Below are positions 1 to 5,299 of a stretch of 6,991 nucleotides of DNA, piece by piece. The stretch spans positions 1 to 6,991 of the forward strand of contig VEPB01000341.1 of NCBI GenBank assembly GCA_012026715.1, written 5' to 3'. Numbering within the stretch: the first letter of the stretch is position 1; each line of letters opens with the position of its first letter. A program made the translations under genes and the position numbers. Source of the stretch: Methylococcaceae bacterium (lineage in GTDB: Bacteria; Pseudomonadota; Gammaproteobacteria; Methylococcales; Methylococcaceae). Below the pieces are notes generated by a model that was given only the letters and a program-made list of their open reading frames with translations, did not search any database and was not told the DNA's origin.

Positions 1-1239
1 CCGGGTGTTCCAGATGTGGCTGCCGGCCGCAGAGAAAATCAGGTCGTTGCGGTACATGTACTGGACTTCCAGCTCGCCGCCGATGGCGCGGTTCTGCCCA
101 TACAACTGCTTGTTCTCGAACCGCAGCGCGGTGTTGACCTGGACCCGCCAGCGCGCCCCCGGCGAATACGCGCTACTGAGGTAGAAGCTGGTGGCTTGGT
201 CCTTGCCCAATTCCAGGTAGTTGACCTCGCCGCTGACACTGGCGCCCGGCAGGGGCGTGACCGAACCGCCACCGAACACGCCATAACCGTCGTCGCCGCG
301 GCCTCGGGTCGCCCGCTGGCCGCCGAAGTAGTAGCCGAAATCATCGCTGGGCTTGACGTGGAAACTGGACTTCAACAGGGTCTGATGGCCCAGGGCGAGG
401 GATGTATAAAAGCGTTCGCGGAAAGTCGGGAAGGGATTGCGCGGCCGGTATTCCTCGTAGCTGGTGCGCAGCCTGATCTTCTTGGTGAGGTCCAGCTGGC
501 CGGACATCCAGACGTTTTCCAGGGCACCCCGGTCGGTGCGGTAAGTTCCGGAGGCCGTCCCCTCGTACGGCCAGCCATTCGCCCCGCCGAGTCGGCCGGT
601 GGCGGTGAAACCCAGATTGAAGCGGTCCACCGCCTGGCGGTACTTGAAGCGCTGGTAGCCGGCGCGCAGCTCCAGGGTATCCACCGTCACTGGCGACCAG
701 GGATGATCCCAGTGCAGATCCAGCCGCTGCGCCAGATCGCCGCCGAACAAATAATCCCCGCTCACCGACAGGGTGTGATCGATGCGGCCCGGCCGCCCGC
801 CGTAGAGATTCACTGACAGCCCGCCGTGGCTGTAGCGGTAGTCGCCGCCATCCAGATAGTAGAAGCCCAGGTTGTCGGTGCGCTGGAACCGGCCCAGCTT
901 GAAAGCTGACCCCCAATCCCTGACATCCTTGCGCACATAGGCCTGGTAGAGCTTGCCCCGGCTGTCGTTCTGCAGATCGCTCAGGCGGCCCATGCCATCC
1001 ACGGCGGCGTGGAGGTCGAGGTCGTCGTTGTCGTAGAAAAACTGGCCCCAGGATTCCCCAAAAAACCGCCCATCCAGGCTGTATCGGTTGTCCACCTGCA
1101 CCTTGTTGCGGAGGGAACCGCTCCAGTGGTCGTCGCCGAGCACCGGCGACGGCAGCAGCGCGCACGCCAGCAGCGCACCCACGGTACGATTCGGCGCAAC
1201 GAATCGGGAGAGCCCGCGCAGAGCCCTTGGCGGCGTCAC
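1..1239 (-). CDS. Outer-membrane beta-barrel protein, porin-like (C-terminus cut by window edge)
   Basis: The minus-strand frame is open from the stop codon of the preceding gene to the window edge, giving 413 codons with no stop. The only plausible start in frame is a GTG at 1239, 15 bases after the upstream stop; its ribosome binding site is weak. The N-terminus reads as a signal peptide: basic residues at 5-18, a hydrophobic core at about 19-34, and a likely cleavage after VLG35. The mature part shows beta-barrel character: alternating polar and aromatic residues, many Tyr/Trp/Phe and Gly, short Asp/Asn/Gly turns, no hydrophobic helices, and repeated strand-like pieces such as LGFYYLDGGDYRYSHGG and FGYYFGGQRATRG. 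It is the third gene of a cytochrome operon, so an outer-membrane porin partner for the cytochrome is the most likely role (inference). I cannot assign it to MtrB/PioB or another named barrel family, and the C-terminal strands are missing. A general porin remains possible. Confidence 0.8.
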   Translation of the reverse strand, partial: MTPPRALRGLSRFVAPNRTVGALLACALLPSPVLGDDHWSGSLRNKVQVDNRYSLDGRFFGESWGQFFYDNDDLDLHAAVDGMGRLSDLQNDSRGKLYQAYVRKDVRDWGSAFKLGRFQRTDNLGFYYLDGGDYRYSHGGLSVNLYGGRPGRIDHTLSVSGDYLFGGDLAQRLDLHWDHPWSPVTVDTLELRAGYQRFKYRQAVDRFNLGFTATGRLGGANGWPYEGTASGTYRTDRGALENVWMSGQLDLTKKIRLRTSYEEYRPRNPFPTFRERFYTSLALGHQTLLKSSFHVKPSDDFGYYFGGQRATRGRGDDGYGVFGGGSVTPLPGASVSGEVNYLELGKDQATSFYLSSAYSPGARWRVQVNTALRFENKQLYGQNRAIGGELEVQYMYRNDLIFSAAGSHIWNTR

Positions 1240-1254
1240 GGTGGTCGACAGGAT

Positions 1255-1536
1255 CTAGGAAAAGGATGCGCGGTCGTCGATGTAAAACTCGCCGCCCTGA
1301 CGTTTCTTCCACAATGCCCAGCCCACCAGCGACCCCACCGCCACGATGCAACTGCCGCAGGCCGCGCAGCGCCCTTGTTGGGGCACGCTGCAATTCACCG
1401 AAACCGCGATATGGCCGGCCGCCATGCCGGCACCCGCCAGCCATGGAACACTGCGGGCCAACAGCTGCCGGGATCGGGAGGTAAGCCGGTCGCTTTCAGC
1501 GATGGTCACGATCCGTTCTGAAATCAGTTCTGACAT
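1255..1536 (-). CDS. Small membrane protein with a CX7CX2CX2C cysteine cluster
   Basis: This 93-residue protein starts with ATG at 1536, preceded by GGAG eight bases upstream, a good ribosome binding site. Residues 1-30 are polar and include Arg17, 21, 23 and 28. A first hydrophobic segment covers about 30-47. Cysteines 49, 57, 60 and 63 follow (CX7CX2CX2C). A second hydrophobic segment covers about 64-76 and is closed by KKR at 77-79, with an acidic tail (EFYIDD). By the positive-inside rule both ends would lie in the cytoplasm and the cysteine loop on the periplasmic face. Four closely spaced cysteines could bind an iron-sulfur cluster or a metal, or form two disulfides; sequence alone cannot decide. 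It lies between the multiheme cytochrome gene (54 bases upstream) and the barrel gene (15 bases downstream), so co-transcription and a part in the same electron-transfer or assembly process are likely. I do not recognise the family. Confidence 0.82.
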   Translation of the reverse strand: MSELISERIVTIAESDRLTSRSRQLLARSVPWLAGAGMAAGHIAVSVNCSVPQQGRCAACGSCIVAVGSLVGWALWKKRQGGEFYIDDRASFS

Positions 1537-1544
1537 GGCTTTAA

Positions 1545-1548
1545 CTCC
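1545..1548 (-). promoter_or_regulatory. Ribosome binding site of the small cysteine-cluster gene
   Basis: GGAG on the minus strand is followed by eight bases (TTAAAGCC) and the ATG at 1536. It fixes the start of the 93-residue gene and is clearer than the sites of the two flanking genes in the same operon. The 54 bases between the cytochrome stop and this start show no hairpin with a T-run, which supports read-through from the cytochrome gene. Confidence 0.7.
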
Positions 1549-1590
1549 GGGTGGTGTTTCGCATTTCTTGTTATATCGCCGACCTTCGGA

Positions 1591-4500
1591 TCAACAATTC
1601 GCCGCCTCTAGCGCGGCGCTGGCGTCCTCCCAGGTGCGTGCGGCGGCATCGCTGGCCTGCTGCGCCTGGGCAGCCTTGGATGCCAGGCGGTCCCGCTTGA
1701 ACTCGGCCTTCTCCTTGCGGATCGCGGCCCGATCCAACTTGCGCCGGAGCTTGGGCTTGGCCGCGTCGGTGGCACTGTCATAGGCCTCCTGGGCTGCGGC
1801 TAGCGCATCGGCGGCCGCTGTCAGGGCGGATTCAGCCTTGCCGAGCCGGTTCATGGCCAACTTCAGGCGCCGTTCCGCCGATGATTTGCGCGTTGCGGCC
1901 CGGCGTTCCACCTGCTTGGCCAACCGCAAGGCCGCCTTGGGCTTGTAGTCGGGCCCCGGATCCGACAAGGTCAGGCTGTCCTTGGGCTCCTGCAGCTCGA
2001 ACACCGCATAGCCCGCGACGCCGGCCTTTTGCGGCTTCACGACCAGTGGCACGATGCCGGTGTTACGCCAGCTGCCTGCCTGCATCTGCGCCACTCTCAC
2101 CGCACTCGGCGCACACGCGGCCCCCCGATAAGGCAGTTTCACCAGCGCGGACTGGCCGTTGAAATCGGATACCGTCGCGCGGTTCTGGTCGGTCAGTCGG
2201 ATGCTATAGAGATCCGACTGGGAAACTCCCAAGCCGCTGGCCGCCAGGGTTTCCCGCTTGAAGGCGGTCATCGGCTCGACTTCCGCCTCGATCCGATCCT
2301 GCTTGAACCCGGCGTTGTTGCCGGAAGACGCCGGAGCCGCCAGCGCCAGGCCTTTCAGGGCGGCACTGGCGGTGGGCAGGTTGAAGCTGTAGATACCGCC
2401 GCCGCCCAGCTTCTCGCCCAGCAACGTCTTGTCGCCGTCATCGCTGACCCCCATGAAGGCTAAGGCCTGGTCCAGGCTGGCGGCGGCCCATTGCCCGCCT
2501 CCCAAAGTGGCCGTATCGGCATTCAGGGCGGTCATGGAAGGATCGATCTTGCTGGCATAGAGCACGTCGGCCATGCTGACGGTCAGTTTCTGGTCGGTGC
2601 CGATCTTGTAGTAGGGCTGATCCAGCACCATGACCTTCTCATCCACCAACCGCTGATCCACCTGGTCGGTCATCACCTTGATGTTCTTGCTGCCGAACAG
2701 GCCTTTCTCGGTCAACGCCGAACTGTAGGAGCCGTTTTGCTTCTTGTCGTGGCAGTCGATGCAGGGCACCGCAGCAACCGACGGCCGGGTGTTGTGGGAG
2801 ACCAGGTATTCGTTGGATTCCAGCCAGACCATCTGTACGTTGGGGGAGGCGTAGCCCTTGGCCTCCAGCAGTTTGTCGTAAGCGGCCTTGAGCGCCTTGA
2901 TGCCCGGATACACCTCCTCCGGCTTGAATTTGGGACCCCAGCCATAGAAGGCGTAAGCGCCGACCGGGCCGTAATCACCTCCGCTCAACTCATAGGCTTT
3001 ACCGTCCGCATCCTTGATGGCGAGCTTGGTGACGTTACCGCCGGCATCTTTGGTGTGATCGAACACCTGCTCCAGCTCATGCATGGCCAGCACACGGCCA
3101 CTCACCTTGTCGCGCCAGAAGTAACGGAACTGGTAGGTGGCGTTGTAGGGCACCACTTTCAGTTTGCCGTCGGGACTGCGCCGATAGCGGTAGAAAACCG
3201 CCATGTCGGTCTTGCCGTCGTAAGTCTTGAGGTTGTTGATGTGACAGGTCTGGCAGCCGACCACATCCAGATGAACCTGGGTCACCTTGGTGAGGGAGTC
3301 GGACGGATAGCCGGTCATGAAACCGTCGTGGGTCCAGCGCACCTTGTGAGTCTCCAGCAAGGACGCCTGACCGGAGGGGTTGGCTTTGTGCTTGGCTTCG
3401 TCGTGGCAGTATTCGCAGGACTTGGCGCCGGGCCGGTAGTCCAGGTCGCGCCGCATGTCGATATCGGAATTGCCCTTGGGGAAGTCGTGGCTGGCATCCA
3501 GCGACACGTTGCTGTACTCCGGCCGATAGTAGATGCCCTGGGTATGGCAGCCGCTGCAGTTGTCCAGCACCCGGGCCTCCTCGTTGTTCTCGGTGAAGGT
3601 CTTGCCCTTGTGGACGTCGTCCTTGGGGTCGTCGACCAGCAGCCCGTTGGCACCCAGGGTGGGCTTGGCATCGGTTCCGAAACCGAAGAAGCCGCGACGG
3701 TCCTGCTCCAGCCACCAGCCGTGGCATTGCCAGCAATTGTCGTTGGCCGGGAATTTGCGCATCGGGATCACCACTTTACCGGCGCCGTCGAAGGCTTCGG
3801 CGCGCCAGTGCACGATGGGCTTGCCGTCGGTACCCAGGCTCAGGCTGGCGCTACCGTCGCTGCCGACCGTGCGCTCGAAGCTGACCAGGTTCAGCCCGTC
3901 GGCGCTGTCCGGTTTGAGGTTGAGGAATTCCAGCAGCGCAGTCGCGCCTTCGCGGAACAGCCCCTGGCCGATCAGGCCGCTGTTGCGGGTGCTCCACCAG
4001 GCGCCGAACGGAGCGGACGGGGTCTCCTTCAGATCATTCGCATACCAGTCGGTGGTGCTGACCTTGCCGACATTGCTGCCCGGAAAAATCTTGAGCTGGG
4101 TGTAGTCGGCATGACACATGAGGCAGTCGTTTTCCAGCACCCCGCTCTTCTTCCAATCCCAACGGGCGATGGAATCGGGATCTGCGGCCACATCGTTGTT
4201 GGCGTCGGTGCCACGGTTGAAATAGTCCCCGTCCAGGTTGGCGATCTTGGAGTCTGCCTTGAGATCGAAGCGGATGCCGTCGCGATCCTTCTCCGACCAG
4301 CCGCCGCCGGTGTGACAGGAGGCGCAGTCCTTCACCATGCCGGCGACGCCCCAGTCGCCCACCCAGCCGTCCACCGCAGTGGCGCTCTTCTTGGCCAGAA
4401 ACGCCGGTCCCATGCAGTTGAACCCCCCCAGGTATCCGGGCGAACTCAGCTGGCTCCAGCGGCCGCGGCGCGAACCGAAAGCATCGTCGGCCTCGTCCCG

Positions 4501-4755
4501 GCCCCGCTCGAAATGGTCGCCGTGGGAGATGCCCTCGTAATCGTGACAACCGCCGCTGCCGATGCCACAGCTGTTGCGGGGACTGTAAGGCTTGCCGCTC
4601 TGCAACACATGCACGCCTTCCTCGTCGACCAACGGCACCGCCGGGTGCAGGGTGACCTTGTCGATCAAGTTGGCGGCGTCAGCCCCAAACGCGAAAGGGG
4701 TGACGATCAATTGGAGAGAGATCAGCCAAAAACCGGCTAAGGTGCGGTAGCTCAT
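1591..4755 (-). CDS. Secreted multiheme c-type cytochrome, 1054 aa, with C-terminal coiled coil
   Basis: The start at 4755 is preferred over an in-frame ATG at 4803 because it places a clean signal peptide at the N-terminus (MSYR, hydrophobic core 6-22, likely cleavage after AFG24); neither start has a clear ribosome binding site. Seven canonical heme-binding motifs are visible: C144ASCH, C211LMCH, C341WQCH, C400SGCH, C447EYCH, C501QTCH and C665IDCH. A further motif at 63-71, CGIGSGGCH, has six residues between the cysteines and could hold an eighth heme. Residues 670-940 contain no heme motif. Residues about 942-1050 are rich in Ala, Lys, Arg and Glu and look like a helical coiled coil; the protein ends in Cys1054. 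The motifs show covalent heme c attachment after export, so the protein should act in the periplasm or at the outer membrane as an electron carrier or oxidoreductase. The substrate is unknown. It heads an operon with a small membrane protein and a beta-barrel. Confidence 0.95.
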   Translation of the reverse strand: MSYRTLAGFWLISLQLIVTPFAFGADAANLIDKVTLHPAVPLVDEEGVHVLQSGKPYSPRNSCGIGSGGCHDYEGISHGDHFERGRDEADDAFGSRRGRWSQLSSPGYLGGFNCMGPAFLAKKSATAVDGWVGDWGVAGMVKDCASCHTGGGWSEKDRDGIRFDLKADSKIANLDGDYFNRGTDANNDVAADPDSIARWDWKKSGVLENDCLMCHADYTQLKIFPGSNVGKVSTTDWYANDLKETPSAPFGAWWSTRNSGLIGQGLFREGATALLEFLNLKPDSADGLNLVSFERTVGSDGSASLSLGTDGKPIVHWRAEAFDGAGKVVIPMRKFPANDNCWQCHGWWLEQDRRGFFGFGTDAKPTLGANGLLVDDPKDDVHKGKTFTENNEEARVLDNCSGCHTQGIYYRPEYSNVSLDASHDFPKGNSDIDMRRDLDYRPGAKSCEYCHDEAKHKANPSGQASLLETHKVRWTHDGFMTGYPSDSLTKVTQVHLDVVGCQTCHINNLKTYDGKTDMAVFYRYRRSPDGKLKVVPYNATYQFRYFWRDKVSGRVLAMHELEQVFDHTKDAGGNVTKLAIKDADGKAYELSGGDYGPVGAYAFYGWGPKFKPEEVYPGIKALKAAYDKLLEAKGYASPNVQMVWLESNEYLVSHNTRPSVAAVPCIDCHDKKQNGSYSSALTEKGLFGSKNIKVMTDQVDQRLVDEKVMVLDQPYYKIGTDQKLTVSMADVLYASKIDPSMTALNADTATLGGGQWAAASLDQALAFMGVSDDGDKTLLGEKLGGGGIYSFNLPTASAALKGLALAAPASSGNNAGFKQDRIEAEVEPMTAFKRETLAASGLGVSQSDLYSIRLTDQNRATVSDFNGQSALVKLPYRGAACAPSAVRVAQMQAGSWRNTGIVPLVVKPQKAGVAGYAVFELQEPKDSLTLSDPGPDYKPKAALRLAKQVERRAATRKSSAERRLKLAMNRLGKAESALTAAADALAAAQEAYDSATDAAKPKLRRKLDRAAIRKEKAEFKRDRLASKAAQAQQASDAAARTWEDASAALEAANC
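1594..1932 (-). other. C-terminal basic, alanine-rich coiled-coil segment of the multiheme cytochrome
   Basis: Residues 942-1054 are almost entirely Ala, Lys, Arg, Glu, Asp, Leu and Gln, with hydrophobic residues spaced as in heptads (for example RLKLAMNRLGKAESALTAAA and ALAAAQEAYDSATDAA). There are no heme motifs or aromatic clusters apart from a Trp near the end. The segment has a strong positive charge in its middle (KPKLRRKLDRA, IRKEKAEFKRDR) and ends with a cysteine as the last residue. Such a tail could drive oligomerisation or binding to cell-wall or surface polymers; the function is inferred only from composition. Confidence 0.7.
4543..4569 (-). other. Atypical CX6CH candidate heme-binding motif in the multiheme cytochrome
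   Basis: Codons 63-71 read CGIGSGGCH, followed by DYEGISHGDH. The cysteine spacing is six residues instead of the usual two. The position (first motif after the signal peptide) and the following CHDY and SHG residues look like a first heme site expanded by a Gly/Ser-rich insert. Non-standard spacings (for example CX4CH, CX15CH) are known in some multiheme cytochromes, often with dedicated heme lyases, but I do not know of an established CX6CH site. It could instead be a lost heme site or a disulfide. Confidence 0.5.
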
Positions 4756-4898
4756 GGGATCGTGCCATACGTTTCTTGGTGTCCGGGCACTATCCCGGCA
4801 CATTTTGGCTAAGTTAATTCAAGAATCACGCCAAATCAGAATCGTTCATATCGCAATGTTTTATATGCCGCCAATCGAAGGGACGCCCACATCAGCTG

Positions 4899-4934
4899 CG
4901 GCACATGCCACACAGATACGGCAAATGACACACA
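4899..4934 (+). repeat. Pair of 16-base direct repeats with a 20-base period
   Basis: CGGCACATGCCACACA at 4899-4914 and CGGCAAATGACACACA at 4919-4934 agree at 14 of 16 bases. Their starts are exactly 20 bases apart, close to two helical turns, so both copies would face the same side of the DNA. This is typical of paired regulator sites. The second copy shares CGGCAAAT with both arms of the palindrome at 5046-5080. They lie about 145-180 bases upstream of the left gene and about 250-280 bases upstream of the predicted right-hand start site. Confidence 0.5.
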
Positions 4935-5045
4935 AAAGCCGCGCATCGCCCGAACCCGCAGCCTTGAAACCAAGAAACGTCTGAGCGCGCTTTCCTCCCG
5001 CACCGAGTCAGATCGTCGACTTTTCTCAACGCCCCGACCAAACTC

Positions 5046-5080
5046 GCGGCAAATCCCGTAGGCACTACGTGATTTGCCGC
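5046..5080. repeat. 35-base near-perfect palindrome, candidate regulator binding site
   Basis: The outer arms GCGGCAAATC (5046-5055) and GATTTGCCGC (5071-5080) are perfect inverse complements over ten bases. After one mismatch (5056/5070) the inner arms CGTAG (5057-5061) and CTACG (5065-5069) also pair, leaving a three-base centre GCA. No T-run follows on either strand and it sits between divergent genes, so an intrinsic terminator is unlikely. Its centre lies about 117 bases upstream of the start site predicted from the sigma-54 promoter, a typical place for an enhancer-binding protein. A mobile palindromic (REP-like) element is the main alternative. Confidence 0.65.
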
Positions 5081-5153
5081 ACTTCGATTTACCAACCCCT
5101 GCGCAACCACCCATAACAAATTGACTTAATTGAAAATTCCAATCACTACGATA

Positions 5154-5170
5154 AGGCGCGAATTTTGCTT
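5154..5170 (+). promoter_or_regulatory. Candidate sigma-54 (-24/-12) promoter for the PKD cytochrome gene
   Basis: The sequence AGGCGCGAATTTTGCTT matches the sigma-54 consensus TGGCACG-N4-TTGCW at all conserved positions except the leading T and one A-to-G change. The invariant GG (5155-5156) and GC (5167-5168) are separated by exactly ten bases. The predicted start site is near 5180, giving a leader of about 120 bases before the ATG at 5300. A TTGACT hexamer at 5121-5126 could be a sigma-70 -35 box, but no good -10 box lies at 16-18 bases from it. Confidence 0.55.
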
Positions 5171-5174
5171 GATG

Positions 5175-5210
5175 GGTTGCGAGCCGGCATCGCCGACTTT
5201 TAGCGCAACC
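5175..5210 (+). promoter_or_regulatory. Nested inverted repeat at the predicted transcript start
   Basis: GGTTGCG (5175-5181) pairs with CGCAACC (5204-5210), and inside it CGGC (5185-5188) pairs with GCCG (5192-5195) around ATC. The octamer GCGCAACC also occurs at 5101-5108. The outer arm starts just before the start site predicted from the sigma-54 match, so it may be a DNA operator and not an RNA hairpin. I see no match to a known riboswitch. Confidence 0.3.
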
Positions 5211-5290
5211 GACGAACAACCGCACGAACTCCGGGAGATACCGGGACCGGGCAGTTCAAGGTCATCAACAACAACAACACCAACACCAAA

Positions 5291-5294
5291 AGGA
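5291..5294 (+). promoter_or_regulatory. Ribosome binding site and CA-rich leader of the PKD cytochrome gene
   Basis: AGGA followed by five bases (AAAAC) precedes the ATG at 5300. The preceding stretch 5264-5290 is a run of CAA/ACC triplets with no G, which would leave the messenger unstructured and is favourable for efficient initiation. This sets the start of the right-hand gene. Confidence 0.65.
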
Positions 5295-5299
5295 AAAAC

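Larger units (their letters stand above)
4756..5299. promoter_or_regulatory. Divergent intergenic control region between two cytochrome genes
   Basis: These 544 bases separate the two outward-facing cytochrome genes and are more AT-rich than the flanking genes. I see no credible gene here: the possible frames lack ribosome binding sites and protein-like composition. The region holds two direct repeats (4899-4914, 4919-4934), a large palindrome (5046-5080), a sigma-54-type promoter match (5154-5170) and a CA-rich leader before the right-hand gene. For the left-hand gene I cannot name a convincing promoter; its leader contains a short inverted repeat (CCGGG 4783-4787 with CCCGG 4794-4798). Confidence 0.75.

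Noticed and set aside
16..816. A 266-codon plus-strand frame
   Set aside because: It lies wholly opposite the barrel gene and has the Ala/Val/Gln/Arg composition of an antisense shadow, with no recognisable motif.
1160..1164. A lipoprotein signal (LLAC) in the barrel protein's leader
   Set aside because: Leu at the -2 position is unusual, and the residues after the cysteine are still hydrophobic and lead to a normal cleavage site after VLG, so an ordinary signal peptide fits better.
341..1444. A 367-codon minus-strand frame overlapping the barrel and the small gene
   Set aside because: The translation is Arg/Gly/Pro-rich and low in protein character, whereas the neighbouring frame gives a signal peptide and beta-barrel pattern through to the window edge.
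2491..4740. A 749-codon open frame on the plus strand opposite the multiheme cytochrome gene
   Set aside because: It is the antisense frame of a GC-rich gene: its translation is Val/Gly/His/Gln-rich with no domain, signal or ribosome binding site, while the minus-strand frame has seven heme motifs and a signal peptide.
4756..4803. An upstream in-frame ATG at 4803 as the cytochrome start
   Set aside because: It would add 16 polar residues ahead of a complete signal peptide and has no ribosome binding site; the ATG at 4755 gives a normal export signal.
4754..4984. A 76-codon plus-strand frame starting opposite the cytochrome start
   Set aside because: No ribosome binding site and no protein-like pattern; it overlaps the direct repeats and the leader of the left gene.
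5046..5080. The palindrome as an intrinsic terminator
   Set aside because: No T-run follows on either strand, and with divergent genes on both sides no transcript is expected to end here.
4836..5225. A 129-codon minus-strand frame in the divergent intergenic region
   Set aside because: Composition is Arg/Cys/Ser-rich with no ribosome binding site or domain, and it runs through the palindrome and the predicted sigma-54 promoter.
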